A stretch of 64,000 nt of DNA from Carettochelys insculpta (taxonomy: Eukaryota; Chordata; Testudines; Carettochelyidae): positions 123,168,001 through 123,232,000 of the forward strand of contig NC_134137.1 of assembly GCF_033958435.1 (NCBI RefSeq). The letters are read 5' to 3'. Position numbers and translations under genes: made by a program. Position 1 is the first letter of the stretch; every line of letters starts with the position of its first letter. Below the pieces are notes generated by a model that ran no database searches, was not told where the DNA came from, and was given only the letters and a program-made list of their open reading frames with translations. Below, one piece after another: positions 43,050-56,199 of the stretch.

Positions 43050-45195
43050 CCTTAGCTGACCAGCTCAGAGAACTGGTAGGTAAGGTCCCATGGGAAGTAA
43101 GATTAAGAGAAAAAACAACTTATGAGAGCTGGCAGTTCTTCAAAGGGACATTATTAAGGGGCCAAAAGCAAGCTATACTGCTGCACAGGAAAGAAACAAA
43201 ATATGGTAAAAAACCTCCTTGGCTTAGCCAGGGGATCTTGCATGATCTCAAATCAAAAAGGAGTCACATAAAAAGTGTGGAAATTAGGAGAAATTACAAA
43301 AGATGTATATAAGCAAACAATACATGTATACAGGGGCAAGATTAGAAAGGCCAAAGCACAGAATGAGCTTGAACCAGCTAGAGACATAAAGGGTAACAAG
43401 AAGTCATTCTATAAATATATTAGAAGCAGGAGGAAGACCAAGGACAGGGTAGGACCACTGCTCAGGGAGGAGGTAGAAACGATATCAGGAAAGATGGAAA
43501 TGGCAGAGGTGCTTAATGACTTCTTTGTTTCGGTCTTCACCAGGAAGGCTGATGCAGATATGTCTAATATAATGCATGCTAGTGGGAAGGGGGTAGGTTT
43601 AGAGGATAAAATACATAAAGAAAAAGTTAAAAATGACTTATTAAAATTAGATGTCTTGAAGTCACTAGGGCCTGATGAAATGCATCCTAGAATACTTAAG
43701 GAGCTGAGAGAGGAGGTTTCTGAGACATTAGCTATCATCTTTGAAAAGTCCTGGAAGTTGGGAAAGATTCCAGAAGACTGGAAAAGGGAAAACATAATGC
43801 CCATCTATAAAAAGGGGAAAAAGAACAGCCCAGGAAACTACAGGCCAGTCAGTTTAACTTCTGTGCAGGAAAAGATAATGGAGCAAATAATGAAAGAATT
43901 CATCTGCAAATATCTGGAAGAAAATAAGGTGATAGGTAACAGCCAGAATGAATTTGTAAAGAACAAATCAGGCCAGACCAATTGGACAGCTTTTTTTTGA
44001 CAGGATAACAAATCTCGTGGATAAGGGAGAAGCAGTGGATGTGGTATACCTAGACTTTAGTAAGGCATTTGACATGGTCTCAAATGATCTTCTTATCAAT
44101 AAACTAAGCAAATACAGCTGACATGTGTCACTATAAGGTGGGTGCATAACTGGTTGGATAACCATTCTCAGAGAGTAGTTATTAATGGTTCACAGTCACG
44201 CTGGAAGGGTATACCAAGTGTGGTTCCACAGGGATCTCTTTTGGGACTGGTTCTATTCAATATCTTCATCAATCATTTAGATATTGGCATAGAGAGTAGG
44301 CTTAGTAAGTAGCAGACGATACCAAGCTGCGAGGGGTTGCAACTGCTGTGGAGGATAGGGTCATAATTCAAAATGATCTGAACAAACTGGACAAATGGTC
44401 TGAGGTAAACAGGATGAAGTTTAATAAGGACAAATGCAAAGTACTCCAATTAGAAAGAAACAATCAGCTTCATACGTACAGAATGGGAAGTGACTGTCTA
44501 GCAAGGAGTACTCTGGGAAGGGATTGGAGTCATAGTGGACCACAAGTTAAATATGAGTCAACAGTGTGACACTGTTGCAAAAAAGGCAAATATGATTCTG
44601 GGACAGATCAACAGAAGTGTTGAGAGCAAGACCCGAAAAGTCATTCTTCTGCTCTACTCAACGCTCATTAGGCCTCAGTTGGAGTAATGTGTCCAGTTCT
44701 GGGCACCACATTTGAAGAAAGATGCATAGAAATTAGAGAAGGTCCAGAGAAGAGCAACAAGAATGATTAAAGGTCTAGAGAACATGAGCTGTGAGGAAAG
44801 ATGGAAAGAACTGGGCTTGTCTAGTTTAGAAAAGAGAAGACTTACAGGGGACATGATAGCAGTTTTCAAGCACCTCAAAGAAAGCTACAAGGAGGAGGGA
44901 GAAAGATTGTTCTCCTTGGCCTCTGAGGATAGGACAAGAAGAAATGGGCTTAAACTGCAGCAAGGGAGGGTTAGATTAGACATTAGGAAAACTTTCTAAC
45001 TATTAGGGTGATTAAACACTCGAATAAGTTACCTAGCAAGGTTGTGCAATCTCCATCTCTAGAGATATTTAAGAGCAGGTTAGATAGACGCCTATTGGAG
45101 ATGGTTTAGATGGTGTTTGGTCCTGCCAAGGGGGCAGGGAACTAGACTCAATGACCTTTTGAGGGCCCTTCCAGTTCTAGTGTTGTATGATTCTA
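43050..45195 (+). mobile_element. Long CR1 LINE copy, ORF2 RT to 3' end
   Basis: 5'-truncated CR1. An open stretch at 43275-44000 holds the pre-RT and RT N-terminal blocks ([56 protein letters not shown]). A frameshift in the T8 run at 43991-43998 breaks it. The next frame gives VVYLDFSKAFDMV, the first catalytic Asp motif, near 44050. The [13 protein letters not shown] region and an ADDTK box follow near 44310, where the preceding Phe codon is damaged. Later blocks are LIRPQLE, FWAPHLKKD-like, MIKGLENMSCEERW and RLDIRKTF. The end at about 45165-45195 has the CR1 CTTCCAGTTCTAGTG and ATGATTCT signature. Confidence 0.92.
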
Positions 45196-45204
45196 AATTG
45201 TCAC

Positions 45205-45345
45205 CCTTTAGGAAAGTGTGGATAAATTAGAAAGAAAGCAATAGAAATAATAAAAGGTTTTGAAAACCTGACCTACAAGGAAAGGTTTAAAAAACTGGGC
45301 CTGTTTAGTTTTGAGGAAAGGCTGGATGGAGGAGGAGAACCTGGT
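45205..45345 (+). mobile_element. Second CR1 fragment abutting the first
   Basis: Encodes a short stretch resembling IEIIKGFENLTYKERFKKLGLFS on +, that is the post-RT block that also occurs around 44765-44825. It follows the 3' end of the larger copy, so it is a separate, internal CR1 piece. Confidence 0.6.
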
Positions 45346-45725
45346 AACAATGGCGTGCATTTTATCACAAGCTCCCTGTATTATCCCAACCCATGCTTAT
45401 GACAAACTACAATAAAAGGCAAGTCTTGTGGTGTTTCAAGCTTATCACAGACTGTAAATGTCATCTCTATCAGGTATGGGGGATAGTTTTCCCAAATACA
45501 GGTATTTCAGATAAAAAGGAAGGTAAAATTTTCTTAAATACAGATACTGACTAAAGGAACAACTGTTCTCCTAAATATTTTTTTCTAAATCCACATGGAC
45601 TACAGAGCATTCCTTGTCCTGTTACATTGCTTCCAGTTCACTAGAGGGAGGCATAGGACAAGAATTCAGAGTGGTCAATAGCTGAAACAATTCAAAGCTA
45701 GTTAACTATTTAAGCTGGTGTTAAG
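45346..45725. other. Unassigned sequence
   Basis: About 380 bp between CR1 and a repeat pair. Nothing recognised. Confidence 0.4.
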
Positions 45726-46022
45726 TATCAGAGAGGTAGCCGTGTTAGTCTGTATCTTCGAGAACAACAAGAAGTCTTGTGGCACCTTATAGACTAACAG
45801 ATATTTTGGAGCATAAGCTTTCATGGGCAACTGTGTGTGTGTTTTGGAAGACAACAGGCAGAACAAAAAAGCCATGTCAACTGGCATTGAAACAAAAAAG
45901 CAGTCTGGTATGGCTATGGTCTGCAGAAGTGGGTCTATCCCATGAAAGCTCATCACCTAATAAATTATTTTGCTAGTCTTTAATGTGGTACTGGACTGCT
46001 TTCTTGTTTTGATAGTATATAG
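45726..46022. repeat. Head-to-head inverted pair of hammerhead-like repeats of two subfamilies
   Basis: The left arm (45726-45830, antisense) begins ATCAGAGAGGTAGCCGTG and reaches GCATAAGCTTTCATGGGC. The right arm (45920-46022, sense on +) begins CTGCAGAAGTGGG, has a GTGGG/CCCAT stem, GAAAGC, TCATCACCTAATAAA and GCTAGTCTTTAA, and ends near GATAGTATATAGAC. The two arms differ in sequence, and an 89-bp spacer separates them. No clear target duplication was found. Confidence 0.7.
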
Positions 46023-47440
46023 ACTAAAAAGGTATATTGCATTGACTATCTCTTTGTTACTATTTAACCAGCATTGTGTGTGACTCACTTCCAATCTTGA
46101 CAATAAGTTTATTGCTGTTGCCTCACTTTGTAGATGGAACCACGTTAGAGGAGCTCAAGCTCCATAAGTAGTTTTAGCCAATTAATAAGTGAGCAACATT
46201 TTCTTCTCTTGGAAGCCCTTTGATTAGCTGAGATTGTAGATACTTTCAAACTTTCAAAATTCTTCCTTTAAACAGTGTGGATTGCCCATTAGAGAGATCT
46301 GAAGCTGGCTGTTATAAAAATTGCTGGGAATCAATTACATGTACAACATCAGTACATTATTAATCCTTCTAAAAATATGGCAGCATGCCAGCTTGTGGGA
46401 TAATTTCCCCCTTATTCCATCTAGGGAATGGATAACTGAGCATTTTGTGAAAGGAGAAAATTTTCTCTTCAGGTGCTGGCATCTGCAGTTCAAGTATCCT
46501 TCTGTTGCCCTGCCAATGCTATCAGTCTACACTGCTCTTTTTTAGACGTTAAAGGCAATATGAGAACAGCAGGTAGCTACTTAAATAAATAAATTAAAAC
46601 TAAAACAAAGCCAGATTTAACTTGCAGCACAAACCCGGTTTGTTCCAGTCCTGACAGCCACAATAATCTTTCTAGAATTAAAGTTAAAAAGGGGCATTAA
46701 AAACCCAAAACCTCCCCCAAGTGAGGACCTTTCCCCCCTCTCTGAATAAGATGTCTGTTCTACGACGAATGGGCGTCTATCACTTATTGCCAAGACCGGC
46801 ATTGATACAGAAAGCCTGCTTCACTGTACCTGAGCCTGAGGGCAGCCACTCAGCAGGGGAAACAATTTAAATACCTATAGGCAGCTAAAGCAGAGAAAGT
46901 AGCAGCTGCAGAATGGGCCCGAAAGGAATACCTTGCCTTGTCCATTAATATACTTTGGAATAAAAGGTGTGTGTGAACGGGGAAAGGGGTAGTCTGACTC
47001 ACCTTTAAAAGGGAAAGAGGTATTCAAGTGTGCCTATTGTAACTGAGAATTGCAGTATATTTGAGGTTTTCTTTTCTTTTCTTTTTTAAACTTACAGAAG
47101 AGCCAGTGTTTCCTTCCATTCTGACATGAAATGCTGTTCCTTATTTCATTAAAAATGTAAGTTCCATAAAATATGGATCAGCAGCAGGCCCCTCCAGTGA
47201 AAAGCAAGTTACATTCTTACCAACCTGAACTAAATTATTTGTGTTGGCTTTAAAGTCTGGAATGCAACGTTATACACTCCAGTGGTGCTTTCCAAACGTT
47301 TGAAACAATTACTCTACTTATAGAGTTTTTATGTCTGAACAAAGTAATATATTCAAGGTGAGTGGGACAGATGCACCACTTCAGATTTTGCTTGAGCAGA
47401 GTGATGGGGGCAACTGTAACCATGATTCTAAGGGCTAATT
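46023..47440. other. Unassigned AT-rich 1.4 kb
   Basis: No gene or repeat boundary recognised. Confidence 0.45.
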
Positions 47441-47741
47441 AGGCACTTGAAAACTGTATCTTTTTGGCAGATAAATTAGCAGTTAGCTGACAGGATCCCT
47501 GTATCTAATTCCTATATAAAAGAAAGACAAATAAATATTAGACACATTCAGCTCTAACAATACATTCTGACAACTTGTGGTAAGTCCTTAAAAGACACAG
47601 GTTTAAAAATGTAATGTTTTTCTTACTTTGTTACTAACTCTGTGGAGAGAGAGAGATCCCACCAGAACTCTTGGATTCTATCTCAGCTCTGGGAGCAGTG
47701 TGGGGTCCAGTGGGTTACAGCAGGGGACAGATACATTTGCA
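47441..47741. repeat. LTR-like repeat segment, paralogous to 61258-61956
   Basis: Shares AATTAGCAGTTAGCTGACAGG, a TATA-like CTATATAAAAGA, TTACTTTGTTACTAACT and a CAGCTCTGGGAG block with 61258-61956. At 47574-47576 it holds the empty site (CTT) of the fold-back MITE found in the other copy. The TATA-like motif suggests an LTR, but no coding region is attached. Confidence 0.55.
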
Positions 47742-48812
47742 TTCTATGTAAGAACATCAGATTGGCCATACTGGAGCAGTCCAAAGGTCTGTCTAGCCCA
47801 GTATCCTATCTTCTGACAGGAGCAAATGCCAGGTGCTTCAGAGGGACTGAACACAACAGGCAATCACTGAGTGAGTCACTCCATCACCCATTCCCAGCTT
47901 CTGGCAAACAGAGGCAAGGGACATGCATAACATAATGTTGGATACTTGCCTTCTCTGGACAATAGGCACGGAGGGAACCATTCTCCATGAACTTATCTAG
48001 TTCTTTTTTAAACCCTGTTATTGTCTTGGCCTTTATAACATCCTCTGGCAAAGAGTTCCATAGGTTCACTATGAAGTAATACTTCCTTTAGTTTGTTTCA
48101 AATATGCTGCCTATTAACTTCATTGAGTGGTTCCGTGCTATTGTATTATGGGAGAGAGTAAATAACGTTTCCTTATTCAATTTTTTCACACCATTCATGA
48201 TTTTATTTCTGTCATACCCCCTCTTAATCATCTCTTTTCCAAACTGAAAAGTTCCAGTCTTTTTAATCTCTCCTCATATGGAACGTGTTCAGTAACCCAA
48301 ACACTTTCTGTTGCCCTTCTCTGTACCTTTACGAATCCAATATATGTTTCTTCAGATGGGGTGACCAAATCTGCACACAGTATTCAATATGTGGGCATAC
48401 CAGGGATTTAAATACAGGCAATATATTTTCTGTCTTACTATCTATCCCTTTTCTAATGAGTCCCATTATTCTTTTAGCTTTTTTAATTGCCACTAGACTG
48501 GAGCAGATATTTGCAGAAAACTATCCACAATGACTCCATGATCTTTTTATTGATGGGGTTCATCTAATTTTGACCCCATCATTTTGTATGTATATTTGGG
48601 CTCATATTTTGCTATACGTATTACTGAATTCCATCTGGCATTGTGTTTCCCGATCACCCACTTTTGTGAAATCCCTTTGCAGCCCTTGGAGTCTGCTTTG
48701 TCCTAGTCTTGAATACATTTTGTATAATCTGCAAATTTTGCCAACTTACTGTTTACCCTTCCTTCAGGCCACCTGAGAATTGAACAACGCTGGTCCCATT
48801 ACAGAGGCCTGG
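47742..48812 (-). mobile_element. CR1 LINE fragment, paralogous to 61957-63300
   Basis: On the minus strand the right-to-left order is RT palm remnants, post-RT region (a MNLWNSLPEDVIKAK stretch near 48060 is readable) and the 3' untranslated end with the CCAGTATGGCCAATC-type terminus near 47760. Frames are otherwise broken. The junction with the LTR-like sequence is the same as in the 61-63 kb copy. Confidence 0.85.
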
Positions 48813-48814
48813 GT

Positions 48815-50165
48815 AGGGTGACCATTCATCCTGTTTTTAATGGGACAGTCCCTTATTTAAGCACCACCCTAGGAGTCCTGTCTTTAAAAACCAAACCAAA
48901 CCAAAAAAGGGCAAATTGTCCCATATTTCCCCGGACAGTCTGGCCAGGGTGCAGTGAGGACAGCTGGAGCTCTTGCCCTAAAGGGCTAAAAGCCAATTGC
49001 CACTGCACCCCGGCCCCCACTCTCACCCTTGCCATGTTGAAGTCCCAACCCCTAGTGTCTACCTCCCCCACTACCCTCAAGAGGCTGAATTCCCAGCAAC
49101 CCTCCCAAGACCGAAGCCCTGATCTGCAGTGCCCCCTGAATCCCCAGCACACATACACCTGTTGAAGCCTGGATCCCTGCTCCCTCCCACTGCCCAATCT
49201 GTGTGTGGTCAGGCTCAAACTGGGAGCAGCAGGGCCTAGTCCTGCATACCCAGTACTGCCTGTGTGGGAGAAGCCTCCAGAGCCCCTGGGCAGAGTCAGG
49301 GCCAGATGAACTTTCTGTGGGCCAGGAGCCAAACATTTCTGTGGTCCCCCAGGGGGCAATGGAGCATGGCCTGGCGAGGTCAGTCCCTAGAGCAAGGGGC
49401 CAGCTAGAGGCAAAGGGGCATGGCATGGCTGGGGCAGCCCGCACTGCCCAGAACAGTCTGAGAGCAGTAGTTATAAATGGCAGTTGTCAAACACGCAGTG
49501 GGCCGCCCTGGACCTGTGCTGACAGCATGTCCCTTTCCCTCAAGGGCAGGGCCATGCCATGCTCCACAGCCCCCTGACTCAACACCCTGCCCCCGACTCC
49601 CTGCAGCTAGTGCCTTCCTGCAGCCTGGCCGAAAGCATAGCACCCTGCCCATAACCCCTGCCCAGTGCCCCACTGCCCACAGCTCTGCCACAACCGCCTG
49701 GAACCGGCCCACCCCAGCAGCAGCACCGACAGCAGCGGGGGGCCCAGGGGCAAGAGGGGGAGAGGCCTAGCACAGGTGGGACCCAGAGCAGAAGGGGGCC
49801 GGGCTTAGGGGAGTCAGCCGTGCCCCCTTCCCACTGTGCACACCCTGGTGGCACAGTGCTCTATGGTGTTTCAAAGGGGCCTGGCTGCCACAGCTTCTCC
49901 TGTGGCAGTGGCCAGACCTCTGGGCACCTTTGAAATGCTGGGTCAGGGCAACTGCTGCCTTTGCCCCGCCCTGTCGGTGGGCTACTTCCTAGTCCTCCAA
50001 CACACACGTCTCTTCCGCCACCTTTCAGTCCAGCACCCACACCCAAGATATTCCTACAGACCCACTCTCCCATACACTGCCTCCTGGCTGCACTCCCTGG
50101 CCCTCCTGGGAGGTGACTGTCTGTTGGGCTGCGCCAACAGGCCATTGCTGGTCCTGGAGTGGGGG
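48815..50165. repeat. GC-rich repeat with TAGGGTGACC terminus
   Basis: The left end TAGGGTGACCATTCATCCTG is the same kind of terminus as at 58917 and 51237. Inside is 1.3 kb of GC-rich, Pro/Gly-coding-like sequence with no domain in any frame. It interrupts the CR1/flank order that is continuous at 63.2 kb, so it is an insertion. The right end is not defined. Confidence 0.47.
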
Positions 50166-50756
50166 ATAATTCCAGCCCCTTAACCATTTAATTGTAAGCA
50201 CATCTTTTAAATTTTGAACCAATTATTCATGTTACCATAACACAGTGTTTCTTTTAAACAGGTCACCTCAGTAATATTTTGAACCTCTGGATTGCATAGT
50301 TCTGATTTACTGCCATTGAATTTGCGTAAGTCTGAATAATTTTACCAGGTGTCCCAGATTCAGCATGGAGAAACACAGTCATGCTGCTCCTGAGGGACTC
50401 TGCTGTTTGCGCCGCTCAGTTCTCACCCTTCGTGTCCTATCGTTTAGCATACTTCAGCGACAAGCCTTTTGTTATCTTAATCACCCTGCCTCTAAGTAAA
50501 CCGCTTCTACACCTGCTTTCATCACCTGTTGCACTCAAGCTGTGTTGCAGTTAGCAGCTCTCTCTGGGGCTAGGGTGACTAGACCTCTGGTACAAATTCA
50601 GGGTGGGATAGAGCCCCTCTCTGCATCCCCCCTCCTCTGCTAAAATGGCAAACCTGGGATGTCTCCAATAGTCTCTAAAAACCCAGTATTGCAGGATGGA
50701 AAGTTCTTGTAGGGTGCTGCACTCTTGACATGTCCTGACTCAGAAGAGCTTAGCAC
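50166..50756. other. Flanking sequence, partly paralogous to 63290-63420
   Basis: A stretch at about 50450-50560 (TTAATCACCCTGCCTC, later CTGTTGCAGTTA) matches 63310-63400. A GGGTGACTAGAC motif near 50573 may be another terminus of the TAGGGTGACC class. No gene. Confidence 0.45.
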
Positions 50757-51236
50757 AGCGGTGTCCAATGGAAATTGAAAGATCACCACGCTTGTGGCTG
50801 TCATCTTTCTATATTTGCCACTGGCCCCTCCCCACCCGCCAGCCAGACTCTCCTGGCTCCCCCTCTAAATAAATGCCCTGCCCCTTCCCCAGAGCCAGGC
50901 ACCCCACCGCATTCTAAATTAATGCCAGCAACTCACCAGAGTTGCTGGAGCAGGAGCTGATGCTGGAGCCCCCAGGGCCAGAAGAGTGACTGGGGCCAGT
51001 GCCAGAGGAGTGGTTGGGGCCACCGGCTGGGGCTGCTGGGGCCGCCAGATCTGGCAGCACACCTGGGGTCCCTGGGCTGCCACGCACTTTTCTCACCGGG
51101 GGTGGGGCGCATGTGCAAGCAGGCGGCACTCGTGTATGGATTTAGGAGAACTGCATTTAAAGGCTCCAAGAGCCACGTGTGGCTCCAGAGCTGGAATCAC
51201 CACACCCTGGTGTCCTGTTTGCCATGTGTGGTGCAG
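50757..51236. mobile_element. hAT-like repeat related to 32980-33580
   Basis: The order CAGCGGTGTCCAAT..., a (C/T)-rich block with CCAGAGCCAGGCACC, GCCAGCAACTCACCAGAG, and GAGCCACGTGTGGCTCC near the right end parallels the element at 32980. The right end CCACACCCTGG is plausible, but no 8-bp duplication is visible. Confidence 0.48.
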
Positions 51237-51296
51237 GGTGACCATATGGGACACTGTGAGCTTAGCACATAAGATTCTAAACGGGAAGCTGCCTTA

Positions 51297-52974
51297 CTGT
51301 AAACCCTTGAAAAGCGTGATTTTGAATTGCGCCTAACTCGCACTAATGTGAGTTGAGGGAAACTCTAAATCCTGCTCCCCTCTCTGGCCCTGGCTCAACT
51401 GCCCTGGCCCTGCACGGCCCCAGTTCAGCCCCACCCACCAGCCCCACTCACCAGCTACACACGGCTCTGGTTCAACCCCCCCAGGTGGCTCTACCCTGCT
51501 GCACCAAGCCCCAGGGAAGCAGCAGCTGCAGGGATCCTGGCCTCAGAGCCCCAGGGAAGTGGCAGTCATGGGAATTGATTACCCGCAAAAATTTCTCATC
51601 CCTTCCACACTCAGGGACGTGTACACCTTTACCCAATCTGGAGGGCTCAAGGCATGACCCTGTAAATTTAGACTCCCACCCTTACCCAATCCTAGGGCTC
51701 AGGGAGTAATTCGCTGTGGGTATGCAGGATCTGTGCCACTGAAAAAGCCTTACACCGTAATATTCTTATTCTCTATTCATTTACAATTACCAAGAAAGCA
51801 GAACCCATGCTACGCACACAGTATCATGCTCACCAGTCCTAATAAGGCAGGCAGGCAGGCAGATCCACTGTTGGGACAGACAAAGTCACTCTCTGGATGC
51901 TGGTTGCTGTACCTCAGGGTCTTGGGGGGCTCTTGGGGATGAGCCCTTTAGGTGTTCCTTCTTCCCTTCTGTTGCATGTTCTGTTCCTCTCTTTTTTTCC
52001 GTTTGATGTTCTGTTCTTCTTTCTCCCCCTCTTGATGTTCTGTTTCCTTTTCTTCTTGGACCCCAGTTTTTAAGTAGTGAAACTGAGTCCTGCTTAGCTA
52101 TAACTTGACCAATTATTTTAGTACGATTTTACTAACCAATAATAGCCTACAGTAACAGAATTACCTAGCCAATCATAACCCACCACCTTAACTGATTTAC
52201 ACCTAACAAAAATTAATTATACAGCAGACAGGAGCAATTACAAACGAGACAGAGAGTATACAGAAAACAGTAGAGAAGTGAAGACAGTCATCAGAGAATG
52301 GTGGTTCCACCTCAGCCATTGATAAGTCATTGCCTGCCAGATGAAATGCTGTTAATTAAGTTTTCTTTACCCATCTTGTGATCTGTTTACCAGTGGGTGG
52401 CACTAGGATGTGGTCTTCTTCTTAACAGCCTGATATGCTACGATTGTGCTGAAATGTAGATGGAATGTGAGTATGTGACTTGTAGCTTCACGGTTAATGG
52501 CTGCTGCTCTTTAGTCTGGCTGCAGACAAGCTATAAGCCTCTCAAAATGGATGGAGAAACCATATTGGTTACACTGTTACAAGCTCTCAGCCCCAGAGCC
52601 CTTGGGAAGTGGCAGCCATTGGTGCTTCCGGCCTGGAGCCTGAGGGAAGTGGCAGCTGTGAGCACTCCCAGCTCAGGTTTAACTCCCTCCCACAGCCCCG
52701 GTTCAACCTCGTTCCACACCATTCACCCCTCCTGCAGCCCTGACCCACCCCAGGTTTAACCCCCTGCTCCCCTTCCACACCCACAGCCCTGCCAGGCTTA
52801 ATCTTCCCCAACCCTGGGACTTACCTTGCAAAAGGAGCTCCAGGTGCTCCTGCTGCTTCCCCAGCTGCAGAATGTGTGTTCCACAGGTGAAAAAAGATGC
52901 CCCAACTCACATGAAATGTGGGTTGCATGAGGGTGCCTGAGAACGTAACCCTTGCTTAAATCAAGGGTCTACTG
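51297..52974. mobile_element. Tigger/pogo-like nonautonomous element with an LTR-like insertion
   Basis: The ends CTGTAAACCCTTGA and, reverse complemented, CAGTAGACCCTTGA are flanked by TA on both sides (51295-51296 and 52975-52976). The GC-rich interior carries CCCAGGGAAGTGGCAG repeats. It is split by the LTR-like repeat at about 51575-52573; without that insert it would be about 680 bp. Confidence 0.7.
51575..52573 (-). repeat. Solo LTR-like repeat
   Basis: About 1.0 kb, starting on the minus strand with TGTAACCAATATGG and ending with TAATCA, so it has TG...CA termini. It shares collinear blocks with 56200-58024 (CTTAGCTATAACTTGACC, TTAATTATACAGCAGACAG, TTTACCCATCTTGTGATCTG). No gag, pol or env coding is visible. 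The target duplication is not clear, so solo LTR status is inferred. Confidence 0.65.
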
Positions 52975-52976
52975 TA

Positions 52977-53326
52977 TTTCAAAAGGCAAAAAAAAAAAAC
53001 ATTATTGAAATTTATATGTGAAAATCAGGAAAATCACCACTTATGACAAAGTGGGAGGAAAACCACTTTCAAGCAGGTGGGGAGGAAAGCCAATACTGGT
53101 ACTTCACGGTTCGACTTGCAGGTTGGTTAAAAACTGAATCCTTGCATCAGATTCTGTCCCTACAGTTTAGGTTGTGATCTAGAACTCAAGGGCCCCTGTT
53201 TTCTGAATCTGCTTCATTTGCAGGTGAAAGCATAATAGAATTTCTCTTTTCATGAAATTCCAGCTCAAGATGTCCTAGTGCTTAAATCACAGCTCTTCTG
53301 ATGTGACATCCATCATTCGGCAAAGT
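52977..53326. other. Unassigned sequence
   Basis: About 350 bp with a short A run near 52990. Nothing recognised. Confidence 0.4.
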
Positions 53327-54400
53327 CATAGAATCAAAGAACACCAGAACTGGAAGGGACCTCGAGAGGTTGAGTCTAGTCCCTTGCTGCCAACACAGGA
53401 CCAAGTATCATCTAGATTAGCCCTGATAGGTATCTAACCTGCTCTTAAATATATCCACTAATGGAGATTCTATAACCTCCCTAGGCAATTTATTCTCATG
53501 TTCAGTCATCCCAACAGTTAGGAAGGTTTTCTTAATATCCAACCTAAACCTCCTTTCCTGCAGTTTAAGCCCATTCACTCTTGTCCTATCTTCAGAGGCC
53601 AAGGAAAACAATCTTTCCCCCTCCTTCTTGTAACACTCTTTTAGGTACTTGTAAACCTCTATGATATCTCCTCTCAGTCTTCTGTTTTCTAAACTAAAGA
53701 AGTCCAATTCTTTCAGTCTTTCCTCACAGCTTATGTTCTCTAGGCCTTTAATCATTCTTTTTGCTCTTCTCTGGACCCTCTTCAATTTCTCCACATCTTT
53801 CTTCAAATGTGGTGCCCAGAACTGGACACAATACTCCAATTGAGACCTAATCAGTGCAGAGTAGACCAGAAGAATGACTTCTCGGGTCTTGCTCACAACG
53901 CTCCTGTTAATGCATCCCAGAATCATGCTTGCTTTTTTAACAACAGCGTCACACTATTGACTCATATTTAGCTTGTTGTCCACTATGACCTTAGGTTCCT
54001 TTCTGTAGTAGTCCTTCCTAGACAGTCGCTTCCCATTCTGTATATGTGAAACTGAGTGTTCCTTCCTCAGTGAAGTACTTTGCATTTGTCCTTATTAAAC
54101 TTCATTCTATTTACCTCAGACCATTTGTTCAGTTTGTCCAGATCATTTGGAATTATGACCCTATCCTCCAAAGCTGCAACCCCTCCCAGCTTGGTATCAT
54201 CTGCAAACTTACTAAGCGTACTCTCTATGCCAATATCTAAATTGTTGCTGAAGATATTGAACAGAACTGGTCCCATCACAGACCCTTCCAGAACCCCACT
54301 CATTATGCCCTTCCAGCATGACTGTAAACTGTTCATGAAAGAACCACTCCAACACCGATCCCTACATCAACTTAGCCTCAAATCTGAACTCCAAACTTCA
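53327..54400 (-). mobile_element. CR1 LINE copy, RT palm to 3' end
   Basis: On the minus strand one frame (54336-54067) gives GSVMGPVLFNIFSNNLDIG, LSKFADDTKLGG with both catalytic Asp, and LNKWSEVNRMKFNKDKCKVLH. A second frame (53926-53417) gives MILGCINRSVVSKTREVILL, YSALIRSQLEYCVQFW, KRMIKGLENISCEERLKELDFFS and RLDIKKTFLTVG. A stop and frame change separate them near 53950-54050. The 3' end near 53327 carries the CR1 signature CCAGAACTGGAAGG and CATAGAATCAAAG on the plus strand. Confidence 0.92.
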
Positions 54401-56199
54401 TGAAAACCTGCTCAGTGTTAGCATCAGAAACAAATTTTTGGCAGTCTTTCATTTAAACTAGTCATAAAATTTGAATGTCAGACATTAAAAATACCTTGTT
54501 TTTCTTTTTTAAAGTCTTATTTTAAACTGTCTCCAATGATCTTTATTTCTTTGTGAGCAAGGTTTGACTTTTATCTTCCACCTAAAATATTTTTGCCCGA
54601 CCCCCCTTGCCAGTTTTTAGATAACATGCAAAACATGTAGGAAAGATCTCCTTTCCTCTTTTAATTAATGAAGGCTGGATCTTGAAATCCAGCTGAAGAT
54701 TAAGGGCACTGTTTCCTTTATAGAGTCATATTAAATTGAATGTTATTTATAATTTATAGGAATGCTGAGTAGGAGGTGCCCTTCTGCAGTATATTAGCTT
54801 TCTTCCATTAATCTAATGAATATAACTATTTCCTAAATCTTATACGTAATTCTTTCTATTGAGGAAAAATGCTCTATATAGATTTTCAAGAGTATTATCA
54901 CTAAACCTCATTAAACTTCTCGCCACTTATTTCATTTTGAGATTTACCGAAAATCAGTAACATAATGTAATGATCCCAGGCCGGCATTGCTATATACCCT
55001 GTAAAAGCACTTCTCACACAAAAAAATATTTATTGTGTGAGGGGAGTAGATTTTACTCATGAACTATACATAAATACATTTATTTCTAGGATCTGATTCT
55101 ATGTCATACTGATCACTCCCCAGCTTCCATTTAAATTAATGAAGTGTTTTAGAACCTCTTGGGATGTAACAAACCAATGGTGAAACTCCCAATGGGAGAA
55201 TTTCCATTGATTTAAGCTGGAGTTGAATAAGGCCCTAATTTCACAGCTGGGAAAAACCCTTTAGAGAATTCACACATTGGACCCAAATGGGAGTTATGCC
55301 TGAGTAAGGACTGAAAGATCAGTCTCATCTTCATCACACCACTAGCTTAAGTTGCCTTTGATATGGCCTCATATCAATATATGAAAACTCTTAAAGAGCC
55401 TGATACTCAGCTGGTGAAAAATTGCCATAATTCCATGAGGCAGTGGAGCTATGCCAATTATTCCTGCTGAGGATCTGACATGGCCCAAAAACTGCATATT
55501 TCAACTAACAGCCCATAAGTCAAAAACAGGCAGATGCCTGTGCCCAACAAAAAAGAGCAAAACTTCTGCCTAATGCTTCTCTTTGAAGGTAAGATCTCTC
55601 TCTGCGTGGATCTATTTCACGTTTAGGGAGTCATTTGTAATTCCTCTGGCTGCCACATGGGCCACAGAACAGCAACAACCTTCGTCATCTTTATGTTTCA
55701 ATTACAGGATCTCTGATCATTAGAGATTCAGTTATTTAGTACAAAATAATGACTAGGCAAATGGTTTTCTCAATAAACAAAATTGTGTTAGCATCTAATT
55801 AACCCATATCATCATTTTAACATTATGCCATACACAGGAGTTTATAAAACTTCCTTTTAAATACTCCTCTTTTTTTATTGCCACACATACCTAGTGTTTC
55901 TGTATCTTGAAAGCCACTTTGATTTTACATTGTAAATCCTCTTTTCAAAGGTTTAATTACTTGGTTATACAGATTCAGGGCTGAAATAAGCTCTACCTCC
56001 AAGTCTGAGAACTGTTGGTTTTTTGGTTTTTTTTCCCACTTGTATTTCACAGGAGTCCATAGAGCCATTTTTCATTTAAAGGTATACAGAACAGACTTAT
56101 CATTTTTACTTATTTTTCCATATTCCTGTAACTGACAGAACAATTAGGCTAGAATTTTCAGATCTGGGTTGCTTAAGATTATGAACTTAGGCTGGTGCC
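54401..56199. other. Unassigned AT-rich 1.8 kb
   Basis: No gene, RNA or transposon end could be supported. This is one of the longer candidate unique stretches. Confidence 0.5.

Noticed and set aside
48850..50190. Long Pro/Gly-rich frames of 100-170 codons on both strands
   Set aside because: They lie in a GC-rich repeat interrupting a CR1 context, have no domain and no consistent frame bias, and look like low-complexity chance frames.
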